From assembly GCA_026874595.1 (NCBI GenBank), contig CM049310.1:51401058-51465057 (forward strand): 64,000 bases of DNA, read 5' to 3'. Position numbers and translations under genes: made by a program. Below the pieces are notes generated by a model that saw nothing but the letters and a program-made list of their open reading frames with translations, did no database searches and was not told the origin of the DNA. Positions 1-12,675 of the stretch are shown here, piece after piece (positions within the stretch are counted from its first letter, which is position 1; each line of letters starts with the position of its first letter). Source of the stretch: Sipunculus nudus (lineage: Eukaryota; Annelida; Sipuncula; Golfingiida; Sipunculidae).

Positions 1-1579
1 GTTGTCGAATCTATACCAACACTGTACCTTACTTTCAGGGCTTGGTATCGCCTACATTTTTGAATTGCAATATATTGCCATATATGTGCATGATCGCGTA
101 CGTATCGCGATATTTTTCGATGTATCAATTTTCAATGTATCAATGTATTTTCTTGTACCGGTATATACAACACATTAAATATATTATTATTTCATTATAA
201 TGTTAAATATAGTGTTAACATGAGAGTATATGCAGATCGGTTTATTTTACATAGGGTATGTTAACGAATTACTCAGCAAGGAACCAACTTATTGTTGACA
301 GAACTCGAAGAATACTGATAATGTTTTTTAAAAATATTTTCCTCAAGCCTTACATATGCAAGTAACTTAACAATAAGAGCTTTCTGAATGTCGAACGGAG
401 ATAGATAGATGGTCTACACAATCAAGGTCGTGCATGACATTGCAAGGCTTCTTTTCTTTCTCAATAATAATTTTCTGTTTAAGCTTGATCTTCACACAAG
501 ATGTAAATACGGAATATTTATATATAATAAATAGTTAATTTTACAGCGATCGGCAATTCTTTTTTTCTGAGACACCATTGTTAGGTCGAGTTAAATTTCA
601 AATACCCTAGAAGAACCTTTCATCATATGGTCCATCAAGCCTACTTGATCAAGCCCAGTCCATGAAGTGGTTAAGACTTGTTACCTCTGACAGAGAAATC
701 ATCGTACCCACGTTGTATCGCACTTAGTCTCGGTACCGCCACCTTGCGGCAACTCATATAACTAATTTACCACTCTCTGACTCTCTTTAGTTGTAAGAGC
801 CGACACGGAGTTACGTTTATCGGTACATGAAATCACGTTTTATTTACGCATTTTAGTACAAACTTAAATACTATCGCCCTTGCAGGGCAACTCAATAATC
901 GGCTTAGGGGTGTCTTTAGACACGGTTTCGATTTCAGCCTTTTACTGAACTCAATTTATATATCAAAATCTGAAGCAGAAACCTTATTTTTACTGCAGCA
1001 GACCAGTTTCAGTCATGTAAATTATGTCGGAAAATGTCGATATATGAAACTATATCGCGATCCGCAATATGCGAATCATCGTATGGCAATATCTCAATAA
1101 CACATACACTTCCCTTGTAGCTGTTGTCTAATTTAATTTGTTTCCAATCCCTAATCAAATATTGAAGTCCATATTTTTTCCACAGCCACCGTGTCAGGCT
1201 TGATCCAATTCTAAATACTCTCCTAGTCATGACATCGCAGCACTTACAGTGCATACATCAATGGGTGGATACGAATTAACACTTGATTTATACACGCCTT
1301 GGGACCCCTGAATCACGTGAATGATCAACTACATGTCGCTTGTATATGTGAGACAGGGTTTGTTTGGGGCTCGCCACCCCCCCCCCCCCCCCCAAGAAAA
1401 AAAAATGTCTGTCAATCTAGAAGACAGTATATGCCAGCAATGAATTAAGAGTCTTAATGTTGACGATTTTTTCATCATAATGATATTTTTAAACCGTAAA
1501 CTATATCTTTTTAAGAAATGAATAGATATAAATGGATATAAAACATATTGAAAATGCTACATATTTACGTTAGGGAATA

Positions 1580-2386
1580 CAGTAAAGCGCCGTTTTTCCG
1601 AAAGCGTCGGGGACAAGCTTTTTGTCCGTAAAAACGAACATTCGGAAATGCTGACAAGGGTCTAGCGGCAAGTTCGTACGAAGTTAATGATTAACTTAAT
1701 GCCATTTTACCCGAGGAACACGGTGTTTCTTTTCGATATTCGAAATTGACGACCGGGACATATAAAAGATATTTGATTATTGCTGAGCATAATTGGCAAA
1801 GATCAGTCTAACCTGCTATAAGGATACGTGCTTGCTCTTTTTTTCATCAAATTCACTGGAGTGAAAGGTCAAATGACATCGCCAAGGAACACGGTGTTTC
1901 TTATCGATCTACGTAATTGAAGACCGGAATATATAAAAGCTGCTCGAGCACAAGCGTTTAATGAATTATACCTCACCAATGATGATGCGAGTAAACTGCT
2001 CAGTTATTTAGCATGGCATCCTGTCCCAAGCTGACCCACCATGCTTGCTTGAGTACAAACGAGATGTAGTTGATAACACACAGGTGCTCTTGGATAAACT
2101 GCTCGGTCTCTTGCTAGGGGTACAGGGGGCTGGGTGTTGCGGGAATAGCTGTATTTTTCAAACCTTTGCCCCGGCGACAACATCGGCCCAGAACTAATTA
2201 ATTAGGGTCACCACTGGGCTTAACACCAGACTGCAGGCCTCATGACTCGTAATTACAATACTCATTTTAGTTTTTTTCATACTTGAAATATATTTCAGAA
2301 ATACGAATAAATTTTGGTTCCCCATTTTAATTTTCGGAAAAACGAATTTTCGGAAATTCGGCATTCGGAAATACGGCGCTCTACTC
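1580..2386. mobile_element. Non-autonomous DNA transposon with TA target duplication, array unit 1
   Basis: The element has imperfect terminal inverted repeats: the left end begins CAGTAAAGCGCCG and the right end, read in reverse, begins GAGTAGAGCGCCG. Both continue with a TTTCCGAA motif. It is flanked by TA on each side, as expected for Tc1/mariner/pogo-type elements. It is about 807 bp and encodes no open transposase. Inside are two diverged direct repeats starting with AGGAACACGGTGTTTCTT (1722 and 1884). The insertion lies at the end of the segment similar to intron 1 of gene A and is absent from gene A, so it arrived after the array lineage split from the gene but before amplification. 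Confidence 0.72.
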
Positions 2387-2392
2387 TATGTA

Positions 2393-2467
<75 letters not shown>

Positions 2468-3246
2468 ATATTATTGTAACCTCCCTTATATTCTGGTTTG
2501 TTTTTGTCCGTGTATTGGTTTTTTGACGACTGGGGGTGGGGTGGGGGATGGTGTCCATCTTTGTAACCAAGATACACATGAAAATTCTTGAATGGACACT
2601 CTCCCGGTGCTTGACCTTAAATAAGATAAATGGGCTCTCTCCTCGTATAGATATAGACATGTCCTCGCATAAATGGACACTGTCCGAGGGGACACATGAT
2701 TTAACCTGTGAACAAAATCATGAACCGTGAAAGACAAATTAATGAAGCCTACATTTGTGTTCACTTTAACCATAAACGTACTGTGACAATGTATACAAAA
2801 ATTGTGGAAAACAAATGTATAAAATACTTTTTCTGTAATTCAAACAATAAATGTTTTTGGACTGTGTACACACCGGGACAAACAAACATAGGATACATTT
2901 CTCCACTCTCCAGTCATTCAATGTACTTAGACAATATATACACGAATCCGGCAAAACAAATGTAGCATACATAATATCCGCACTTCATAAATGAATATAC
3001 TTATCATATTCCGCATGGGGTAGCCCAAAAATGGCATTATGTTCACAAATATGCAGATTAAATAATAAGCTGCAATAATGCAATGAGTCTGAGCGTTATT
3101 AAACAGAAAAAAACTTAAACAATAGCAATGAATTGCAAATTATTTATGAAATACAGTAAGTTTAGTATTTAAGAAAAAAAGTTATTTGTCAACTAAAGAA
3201 ACAATATATATATATATATATATAACTTATCCTTAATAATTTGCAG

Positions 3247-3341
3247 AAGTACACGGGATCCAGGCGCAGTATCCGGTTCAAGAAGAGATGGAAGGAGAGA
3301 ACATTGACGAAATCTTCCAGGAAGTTGAGAACCTTCCCTGA
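3247..3341 (+). pseudogene. Last-exon relic of the gene A/B family, array unit 1
   Basis: After a TTTGCAG acceptor, a 95-nt stretch read in the phase used by gene A (two bases, then codons) encodes VHGIQAQYPVQEEMEGENID followed by EIFQEVENLP and TGA. Gene A's last exon reads VHKILDKHPVLEEMEGENID then DIFKEVENFR and stop. Length, phase, acceptor and stop are all conserved, and about two thirds of residues match. In the array the middle exons are missing, so the natural frame cannot be reached from exon 1. Longer overlapping readings in other frames (up to 123 codons) are shadows. Confidence 0.75.
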
Positions 3342-3380
3342 GAGATCTCGCAAGCCCAGGAGGGTTTACGTATCGAGTCA

Positions 3381-3386
3381 AATAAA
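3381..3386 (+). terminator. Poly(A) signal, array unit 1
   Basis: An AATAAA lies 40 bases after the last-exon stop, followed by GCATGCATTT. Gene A has AATAAA followed by GCACGCATTT at the matching place, so the 3' processing signal is shared. Equivalent signals are at 10545-10550 and 17699-17704. Confidence 0.6.
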
Positions 3387-3623
3387 GCATGCATTTATCA
3401 ATAAATCTCCGTTATATTATGTGAGACCCTATGTTGCACATGCAATTCCTTCTTTTCCTTCTGGTCGTGTTGTAAATATATATATAAAAAAACGATGAGG
3501 GCATTAGGAATTTTTTTTCCGACAGAACTTCGGTCGCAACTGAGAACTCAACTACCGCGTTTTTTCTCTTAACTTTGCGCATTTCTCACAGTATCTTACC
3601 GAAAATGGAATAATGGAACATCC

Positions 3624-3626
<3 letters not shown>

Positions 3627-3661
<35 letters not shown>
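3627..3661. repeat. (GA)n microsatellite downstream of last exon, unit 1
   Basis: A GA run lies about 285 bases after the last-exon stop. Gene A and gene B have a GA run (CT on the + strand) at about the same distance after their stops (33,929-33,978; 53,522-53,586). The microsatellite is therefore a shared ancestral feature of the 3' flank. It recurs at 10791-10833 and 17944-17983 with different lengths. Confidence 0.85.
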
Positions 3662-3666
<5 letters not shown>

Positions 3667-4414
3667 AGGCACTTCAACCCGTTTGTCTTGAAGCCTTATG
3701 CACAAAAATCCCTAAATCAGTAAATTACTCTAAAAATCAAATAAAAACATTTAATAGGGGAGGGGGCGCTCAAAATCGACGCACGGCATACCTGTGAAAT
3801 AAAGTCATGCATTAATCACATGATTCATTTAAATTATTATAATCAATTCGCGAGAACACTATAGTATATTCATTACCATCACATGACTCTGATCATAAAT
3901 AGCTTTTGCTCTGCAGAGGGTAAATATATAACTCTTGCTTTAGACACAACAACAATATATTTAAAGTCGCATGAGAAATAAAATTATCAAGGGTTCGTAT
4001 GTAAAAAAGGGCAATTTTTTTACCTTTAATCCTATTTTTTATTTACCTCTCGAGGCAAACAAGCGCAATGTTTGAAACTATCAGAAGGAACAAAAAGATA
4101 CACTTTTATGTTCCTTAATTATCAATAAATGCAAACGACTCATAGTTGAGTGCTTTTTTTAATACCTTGATCAATTCTTTAAAAATATCGTGACCACAAA
4201 TATTAAAAATAACGAAAACTTATCTGCCGTTAACTCATAAAAAGAGAAATAATCTGTGAAAGGTAGGAGAGGCTTATTCTGTTAAGTAAAAAAAATTTTT
4301 TTTTGGGGGGGGGGAGGGGGGGACCTGTCCTTTGTACACCTAGTTCACCGAAGGTGGGACTCCTGGGATGGTCTTGTTCTGATAGCAGAACGCTCTTTAG
4401 AGGGGGTGTGTTGC

Positions 4415-4484
4415 TTTTCTAGTGAAGCGGTTGGAACGCTTGACATGTGCGCCACCGATATGAGTTCGAATCCTGGATCGGCCC
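4415..4484 (+). repeat. tRNA-like SINE fragment, array unit 1
   Basis: A 70-bp stretch has a box-A-like start (AGTGAAGCGGTTGG) and a clear box B (GAGTTCGAATCC). It is followed by a tail ending in (TA)n. A diverged copy, including 75 bases upstream, is at 22,291-22,412, so this is a dispersed repeat and not a working tRNA gene. The same copy is at 11591-11660 and 18741-18810. Confidence 0.5.
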
Positions 4485-4512
4485 AATATTTCCCCTGTGC
4501 AATTTGTCTTCG

Positions 4513-4573
<61 letters not shown>

Positions 4574-4576
<3 letters not shown>

Positions 4577-5510
4577 TCTGTCAACAGGGTACAAATCGTA
4601 ACGACTGGACCTAGAATCTTCATTCTTGACACACAGGGAGACCCATGAAAAGTCCCCATGGAAACCTGAAATTAGGTCTCTGTTACCCATATCCTTTGAG
4701 CACTCCAAAGTACAGCTCTGAATAATGGAAAATTTGATACAAAAGCTGAAGTATCTGAACAACTAATGCAGAGATCACCATAATTGTTCGCATGGATATT
4801 GATCATTGAGTGTTTCATCAGTTTCTGCAGACTGGTGGCACCATCTGTATTTGTTCGGGTGTTTTTATGAATTTTTTCTCAATTTTTGTGACCTTTAAAG
4901 ATATGAACATCTGTTAACAGGGCACAAATCATAACAACTGAACCAAGAATCTTCATTCTTGACACACAAGGAGACCCATTAAAAGTCTCTATGGAAACCT
5001 GAAATTAGGTCTCTGTTACCCATATCCTTCAAGCTATAGGACTCTGAAGTATCCCTCAGAAAAATGGAAAGATTGATACAAAAGCTGACGTATCTGAACA
5101 ACAAATGCAGAGATCACCATGATTCTTTGCATGGATATTGACCATTAAGTGTTTTATTAGTTTCTGAAGACTGGTGGAGCCACCTATATTTTTTTTTAAA
5201 GTTTACGCAATCTTGGCCTGTTGGTTAATCTGTTTGATGCTTCAGTTGAAAGGGTATATACTACCATTCAAATGATAAAATTTCCTTTTGTGTCTCTTCC
5301 CTGTCAGCTGAGCGTCATGACCCATGAGTCACTTGTTCTTCTTTATTTTTGAGAATTTTCAAAGAAGCTGTCATCGGTTAACAGGGCACAAATCGTAACC
5401 GCTGGACCTGGAATCTTCTAACTTGACATCAAGGGAAGTCCATGAAAAGTCTCTGTGGAAACCTGAAATTGGGTCTCTGTTACCAATATCCTCCAAGCTA
5501 TGGGTCTCGT
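4574..5510 (+). repeat. Three diverged tandem modules, array unit 1
   Basis: A module of about 120 bp starting near 4574, 4911 and 5373 contains, in order, a CAACAGGGTACAAATCGTAA-like start, GGAAACCTGAAATTAGGTCT, and CTGTTACCCATATCC. Copies 1 and 2 also share downstream sequence (a CTGAAGACTGGTGG-like segment). The copies differ at many positions, so they are much older than the amplification of the array. No coding potential is evident. Confidence 0.75.
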
Positions 5511-6202
5511 TAGTACCCTTTAGATAAATTAAACTGAAATCCATTTCTTAGGATTCCTCACAAAATTCATGATTGTTTTGCCTTGTCGCTGACATTTTTA
5601 CTCATTGTTAAACATTTCTTGAATTCAGCTGAGCGTCATGGACCATGAGCCTCTAGTTTCTAGACCACGATTTACCCGCTTCCGTTCTGATTTGACTCAC
5701 CAAATTCGGCAGACGTATCGGTGGCGTGCTCTTCTAGGACAAGTTTATTTTATTTTGCGGGATTATGCCCCGTTAAACTGAATAATTAATAATTTTATTA
5801 GAGACTAGGTCCTCTACGCCTGTAACGCTTTTTCAGGAGGCGCCTCGAGGATTTTCATTCGCCTGTTAAAACCGTGGCCAGCGCGCATGTCCTGCCCAAA
5901 AAGCATTTCCGTGGAATACGCGGTCACTATAATTCCTATTGACCCCCCACATCCATTATAACGCCTCTCAAGGTATTTTTCTCTCTCAAAGGAAGTAAAG
6001 ACCACATGACTCCGCTTTCAATGCGACGGCTTTTCAGTTTGGTTAACACTAGTCCAGTGATGTGACCACCTTTTAACAAATTGTTTATGGGTTACAGGTA
6101 TGTTGATTTTGGTACATTAAAAAAAAATTTCCATGATAACCAAGGTTTCAAAAGTCCGGCCAAGTCATAAAGTTTATAAAGAAGCCCCGAAACTTAATTT
6201 CC

Positions 6203-6282
6203 CGGTCCCGTGTTTAGATAGAGTATATAAAGCCACCGTAAAGCAGCTAACCAAAGCAGAGTCTGGTCCGGTATGCACCTGT
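6203..6282 (+). promoter_or_regulatory. TATA promoter and 5' leader of array minigene, unit 1
   Basis: TATATAAAG lies at 6224-6232 inside a block (from CGGTCCCGTGT onward) that closely matches the promoter of gene A at 46,349-46,428. Upstream of this block I see no similarity to gene A. The first ATG downstream (6273) opens a five-codon upstream reading frame ending at TGA 6288-6290, which overlaps the main ATG at 6283. The same arrangement is kept in gene A. Confidence 0.65.
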
Positions 6283-6323
6283 ATGACTGATCTGCTAATG
6301 TTAAAGCCCACAGCAATGAACCG
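6283..6323 (+). pseudogene. First exon of array minigene, unit 1
   Basis: From ATG 6283 the exon encodes MTDLLMLKPTAMN plus two bases (CG), then a perfect GTAAGT donor. Gene A's first exon encodes MTDLLMMKPTAMN with the same phase and donor. It would splice to the last exon at 10411, 4.1 kb on. The phases do not fit (exon 1 ends after codon base 2, the last exon expects one base), so a direct splice reads about 19 off-frame residues and stops, about 33 in total. The product of the parent gene cannot be made. Confidence 0.65.
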
Positions 6324-8730
6324 GTAAGTCATTTTTTAATGTAAGTTTATTTCTTTAATTAGTTAATTTATATATAATTTAGACATAATATTGATTTACC
6401 GCGATGCAGTTTCTCGAAGAATAACAGAAGAATAAAGTGAAAAATGTGAAAACATACAGCATATTCACAGTATGTATATCTCCATATCGCTCTGGTTAAG
6501 AAAATTAGTTGTATTTTTTTGGTGTAAAAACTACTTTGGCAAGGCAGGAAATGTTAGACGGAACATTGTTTATGAGAGATGAGCGTCTAACCAAAACAAT
6601 CCGCTTTTACAGCAAACTTGATAGAATTAAAACCTGTTCCCCAGGTAGTTTACGGATATGTATACGAATACTTATGGGCTTCAAAAAATGAACGTCTCCA
6701 TGTAAGAGCATCTTAATTCTTGGAGGTAATGGAAAATTCAGTAAAAAAAAAAAACAGCATACATAGCAGTTGTATCCCAGTGAAAATGTGCATAGATTTT
6801 TAATGCTAATATCCTGGTTTTTTTTTATCCAAAATGCTTAGATCTTCACTAATCGCATAATCATAAAAAAGCGCGTAACTAAACATTGCTTTTGTTAAGT
6901 GAAATGTATAGATCTTGAAATACAATTAGAAGAGGATAAAATGCGTGTCCAACACGTCAACTTATTGTTAAATCAAATTACTTTGAAATATTAAAATAAA
7001 TCCAAGTTCTTATTACCGTCTGAAACTTTTAAAATATTCATTTTTTATAATATTAATAGAACACACTGGTCGTTAAAAATCTATTTTGTCAAGAGACTTT
7101 TTCATGCGTTACATGTAACAACATTTTAGTAGATTTGTCAACAGCACGTGGGTTGTCGAATCTATACCAACACTGTACCTTACTTTCAGGGCTTGGTATC
7201 GCCTACATTTTTGAATTGCAATATATTGCCATATATGTGCATGATCGCGTACGTATCGCGATATTTTTCGATGTATCAATTTTCAATGTATCAATGTATT
7301 TTCTTGTACCGGTATATACAACACATTAAATATATTATTATTTCATTATAATGTTAAATATAGTGTTAACATGAGAGTATATGCAGATCGGTTTATTTTA
7401 CATAGGGTATGTTAACGAATTACTCAGCAAGGAACCAACTTATTGTTGACAGAACTCGAAGAATACTGATAATGTTTTTTAAAAATATTTTCCTCAAGCC
7501 TTACATATGCAAGTAACTTAACAATAAGAGCTTTCTGAATGTCGAACGGAGATAGATAGATGGTCTACACAATCAAGGTCGTGCATGACATTGCAAGGCT
7601 TCTTTTCTTTCTCAATAATAATTTTCTGTTTAAGCTTGATCTTCACACAAGATGTAAATACGGAATATTTATATATAATAAATAGTTAATTTTACAGCGA
7701 TCGGCAATTCTTTTTTTCTGAGACACCATTGTTAGGTCGAGTTAAATTTCAAATACCCTAGAAGAACCTTTCATCATATGGTCCATCAAGCCTACTTGAT
7801 CAAGCCCAGTCCATGAAGTGGTTAAGACTTGTTACCTCTGACAGAGAAATCATCGTACCCACGTTGTATCGCACTTAGTCTCGGTACCGCCACCTTGCGG
7901 CAACTCATATAACTAATTTACCACTCTCTGACTCTCTTTAGTTGTAAGAGCCGACACGGAGTTACGTTTATCGGTACATGAAATCACGTTTTATTTACGC
8001 ATTTTAGTACAAACTTAAATACTATCGCCCTTGCAGGGCAACTCAATAATCGGCTTAGGGGTGTCTTTAGACACGGTTTCGATTTCAGCCTTTTACTGAA
8101 CTCAATTTATATATCAAAATCTGAAGCAGAAACCTTATTTTTACTGCAGCAGACCAGTTTCAGTCATGTAAATTATGTCGGAAAATGTCGATATATGAAA
8201 CTATATCGCGATCCGCAATATGCGAATCATCGTATGGCAATATCTCAATAACACATACACTTCCCTTGTAGCTGTTGTCTAATTTAATTTGTTTCCAATC
8301 CCTAATCAAATATTGAAGTCCATATTTTTTCCACAGCCACCGTGTCAGGCTTGATCCAATTCTAAATACTCTCCTAGTCATGACATCGCAGCACTTACAG
8401 TGCATACATCAATGGGTGGATACGAATTAACACTTGATTTATACACGCCTTGGGACCCCTGAATCACGTGAATGATCAACTACATGTCGCTTGTATATGT
8501 GAGACAGGGTTTGTTTGGGGCTCGCCACCCCCCCCCCCCCCCCCAAGAAAAAAAAATGTCTGTCAATCTAGAAGACAGTATATGCCAGCAATGAATTAAG
8601 AGTCTTAATGTTGACGATTTTTTCATCATAATGATATTTTTAAACCGTAAACTATATCTTTTTAAGAAATGAATAGATATAAATGGATATAAAACATATT
8701 GAAAATGCTACATATTTACGTTAGGGAATA

Positions 8731-9537
8731 CAGTAAAGCGCCGTTTTTCCGAAAGCGTCGGGGACAAGCTTTTTGTCCGTAAAAACGAACATTCGGAAAT
8801 GCTGACAAGGGTCTAGCGGCAAGTTCGTACGAAGTTAATGATTAACTTAATGCCATTTTACCCGAGGAACACGGTGTTTCTTTTCGATATTCGAAATTGA
8901 CGACCGGGACATATAAAAGATATTTGATTATTGCTGAGCATAATTGGCAAAGATCAGTCTAACCTGCTATAAGGATACGTGCTTGCTCTTTTTTTCATCA
9001 AATTCACTGGAGTGAAAGGTCAAATGACATCGCCAAGGAACACGGTGTTTCTTATCGATCTACGTAATTGAAGACCGGAATATATAAAAGCTGCTCGAGC
9101 ACAAGCGTTTAATGAATTATACCTCACCAATGATGATGCGAGTAAACTGCTCAGTTATTTAGCATGGCATCCTGTCCCAAGCTGACCCACCATGCTTGCT
9201 TGAGTACAAACGAGATGTAGTTGATAACACACAGGTGCTCTTGGATAAACTGCTCGGTCTCTTGCTAGGGGTACAGGGGGCTGGGTGTTGCGGGAATAGC
9301 TGTATTTTTCAAACCTTTGCCCCGGCGACAACATCGGCCCAGAACTAATTAATTAGGGTCACCACTGGGCTTAACACCAGACTGCAGGCCTCATGACTCG
9401 TAATTACAATACTCATTTTAGTTTTTTTCATACTTGAAATATATTTCAGAAATACGAATAAATTTTGGTTCCCCATTTTAATTTTCGGAAAAACGAATTT
9501 TCGGAAATTCGGCATTCGGAAATACGGCGCTCTACTC
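8731..9537. mobile_element. Same DNA transposon in array unit 2
   Basis: This copy has the same termini, TA flanks and internal direct repeats as the copy in unit 1. It sits at the same place in the unit, so it was copied with the array and did not insert independently. Confidence 0.72.
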
Positions 9538-9546
9538 TATGTATAA

Positions 9547-9622
<76 letters not shown>

Positions 9623-10355
9623 ATATTATTGTAACCTCCCTTATATTCTGGTTTGTTTTTGTCCGTGTATTGGTTTTTTGACGACTGGGGGTGGGGTGGG
9701 GGATGGTGTCCATCTTTGTAACCAAGATACACATGAAAATTCTTGAATGGACACTCTCCCGGTGCTTGACCTTAAATAAGATAAATGGGCTCTCTCCTCG
9801 TATAGATATAGACATGTCCTCGCATAAATGGACACTGTCCGAGGGGACACATGATTTAACCTGTGAACAAAATCATGAACCGTGAAAGACAAATTAATGA
9901 AGCCTACATTTGTGTTCACTTTAACCATAAACGTACTGTGACAATGTATACAAAAATTGTGGAAAACAAATGTATAAAATACTTTTTCTGTACTTCAAAC
10001 AATAAATGTTTTTGGACTGTGTACACACCGGGACAAACAAACATAGGATACATTTCTCCACTCTCCAGTCATTCAATGTACTTAGACAATATATACACGA
10101 ATCCGGCAAAACAAATGTAGCATACATAATATCCGCACTTCATAAATTGAATATACTTATCATATTCCGCATGGGGTAGCCCAAAAATGGCATTATGTTC
10201 ACAAATATGCAGATTAAATAATAAGCTGCAATAATGCAATGAGTCTGAGCGTTATTAAACAGAAAAAAACTTAAACAATAGCAATGAATTGCAAATTATT
10301 TATGAAATACAGTAAGTTTAGTATTTAAGAAAAAAAGTTATTTGTCAACTAAAGA

Positions 10356-10388
<33 letters not shown>

Positions 10389-10410
10389 ACTTATCCTTAA
10401 TAATTTGCAG

Positions 10411-10505
10411 AAGTACACGGGATCCAGGCGCAGTATCCGGTTCAAGAAGAGATGGAAGGAGAGAACATTGACGAAATCTTCCAGGAAGTTGAGAACCTTC
10501 CCTGA
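10411..10505 (+). pseudogene. Last-exon relic, array unit 2
   Basis: This has the same 95-nt exon sequence, acceptor and stop as unit 1. It lies about 4.1 kb downstream of the promoter-exon 1 segment of unit 1 (6203-6323), which would be its partner in a transcript. The 123-codon reading over 10405-10776 is another frame of this exon plus the 3' flank and is not supported. Confidence 0.75.
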
Positions 10506-10544
10506 GAGATCTCGCAAGCCCAGGAGGGTTTACGTATCGAGTCA

Positions 10545-10550
10545 AATAAA
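10545..10550 (+). terminator. Poly(A) signal, array unit 2
   Basis: The same AATAAA and downstream context as in unit 1, 40 bases after the stop of the last-exon relic. Confidence 0.58.
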
Positions 10551-10786
10551 GCATGCATTTATCAATAAATCTCCGTTATATTATGTGAGACCCTATGTTG
10601 CACATGCAATTCCTTCTTTTCCTTCTGGTCGTGTTGTAAATATATATATAAAAAAAGATGAGGGCATTAGGAATTTTTTTTCCGACAGAACTTCGGTCGC
10701 AACTGAGAACTCAACTACCGCGTTTTTTCTCTTAACTTCGCGCATTTCTCACAGTATCTTACCGAAAATGGAATAATGGAACATCC

Positions 10787-10837
<51 letters not shown>

Positions 10838-11590
10838 AGGCACTTCAACCCGTTTGTCTTGAAGCCTTATGCACAAAAATCCCTAAATCAGTAAATTACT
10901 CTAAAAATCAAATAAAAACATTTAATAGGGGAGGGGGCGCTCAAAATCGACGCACGGCATACCTGTGAAATAAAGTCATGCATTAATCACATGATTCATT
11001 TAAATTATTATAATCAATTCGCGAGAACACTATAGTATATTCATTACCATCACATGACTCTGATCATAAATAGCTTTTGCTCTGCAGAGGGTAAATATAT
11101 AACTCTTGCTTTAGACACAACAACAATATATTTAAAGTCGCATGAGAAATAAAATTATCAAGGGTTCGTATGTAAAAAAGGGCAATTTTTTTACCTTTAA
11201 TCCTATTTTTTATTTACCTCTCGAGGCAAACAAGCGCAATGTTTGAAACTATCAGAAGGAACAAAAAGATACACTTTTATGTTCCTTAATTATCAATAAA
11301 TGCAAACGACTCATAGTTGAGTGCTTTTTTTAATACCTTGATCAATTCTTTAAAAATATCGTGACAAGACCACAAATATTAAAAATAACGAAAACTTATC
11401 TGCCGTTAACTCATAAAAAGAGAAATAATCTGTGAAAGGTAGGAGAGGCTTATTCTGTTAAGTAAAAAAAATTTTTTTTTGGGGGGGGGGAGGGGGGGAC
11501 CTGTCCTTTGTACACCTAGTTCACCGAAGGTGGGACTCCTGGGATGGTCTTGTTCTGATAGCAGAACGCTCTTTAGAGGGGGTGTGTTGC

Positions 11591-11660
11591 TTTTCTAGTG
11601 AAGCGGTTGGAACGCTTGACATGTGCGCCACCGATATGAGTTCGAATCCTGGATCGGCCC
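11591..11660 (+). repeat. tRNA-like SINE fragment, array unit 2
   Basis: Counterpart of 4415-4484, with an unchanged box B, followed by a shorter (TA)n tract. Confidence 0.5.
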
Positions 11661-11688
11661 AATATTTCCCCTGTGCAATTTGTCTTCG

Positions 11689-11738
<50 letters not shown>

Positions 11739-11742
<4 letters not shown>

Positions 11743-12675
11743 TCTGTCAACAGGGTACAAATCGTAACGACTGGACCTAGAATCTTCATTCTTGACACAC
11801 AGGGAGACCCATGAAAAGTCCCCATGGAAACCTGAAATTAGGTCTCTGTTACCCATATCCTTTGAGCACTCCAAAGTACAGCTCTGAATAATGGAAAATT
11901 TGATACAAAAGCTGAAGTATCTGAACAACTAATGCAGAGATCACCATAATTGTTCGCATGGATATTGATCATTGAGTGTTTCATCAGTTTCTGCAGACTG
12001 GTGGCACCATCTGTATTTGTTCGGGTGTTTTTATGATTTTTTTCTCAATTTTTGTGACCTTTAAAGATATGAACATCTGTTAACAGGGCACAAATCATAA
12101 CAACTGAACCAAGAATCTTCATTCTTGACACACAAGGAGACCCATTAAAAGTCTCTATGGAAACCTGAAATTAGGTCTCTGTTACCCATATCCTTCAAGC
12201 TATAGGACTCTGAAGTATCCCTCAGAAAAATGGAAAGATTGATACAAAAGCTGACGTATCTGAACAACAAATGCAGAGATCACCATGATTCTTTGCATGG
12301 ATATTGACCATTAAGTGTTTTATTAGTTTCTGAAGACTGGTGGAGCCACCTATATTTTTTTTTAAAGTTTACGCAATCTTGGCCTGTTGGTTAATCTGTT
12401 TGATGCTTCAGTTGAAAGGGTATATACTACCATTCAAATGATAAAATTTCCTTTTGTGTCTCTTCCCTGTCAGCTGAGCGTCAAGACCCATGGGTCACTT
12501 GTTCTTCTTTATTTTTGAGAATTTTCAAAGAAGCTGTCATCGGTTAACAGGGCACAAATCGTAACCGCTGGACCTGGAATCTTCTAACTTGACATCAAGG
12601 GAAGTCCATGAAAAGTCTCTGTGGAAACCTGAAATTGGGTCTCTGTTACCAATATCCTCCAAGCTATGGGTCTCG
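11739..12675 (+). repeat. Three diverged tandem modules, array unit 2
   Basis: The same three modules as in unit 1, in the same order and spacing. Confidence 0.72.

Larger units (their letters stand above)
1..7151 (+). repeat. Tandem array unit 1 (7.15 kb)
   Basis: The first bases of the window recur at 7152 and 14319, so the unit is 7151 bp here. Read in the + direction it holds: sequence matching intron 1 of gene A (about 1-1570), a TA-flanked DNA transposon (1580-2386), a (TA)n tract, sequence matching the last intron of gene A (about 2669-2755), a decayed last exon (3247-3341), a (GA)n tract, a tRNA-like repeat, three diverged copies of a module of about 120 bp (4574-5510), and a TATA promoter with a first exon (6203-6323). 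Because the array is head to tail, a transcription unit starts at 6.25 kb and would end in the next unit. The window begins inside the array, so more units probably lie to the left. Confidence 0.95.

Noticed and set aside
1009-1254. 81-codon - strand frame repeated in all three array units
   Set aside because: The units are nearly identical, so its persistence carries no evidence of selection. It lies in sequence absent from gene A's intron and has no recognised motif.
2314-2660. Frames rich in Ile-Tyr
   Set aside because: These are translations of (TA)n microsatellites.
3627-3661. GA run as a promoter GAGA element
   Set aside because: Its length varies between copies and it lies in the 3' flank; it behaves as a microsatellite.
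10405-10776. 123-codon open frame in array unit 2
   Set aside because: It is another frame of the last-exon relic running into the 3' flank; in unit 1 and unit 3 it is cut to 85 codons by small changes. The frame ending EVENLP matches genes A and B.
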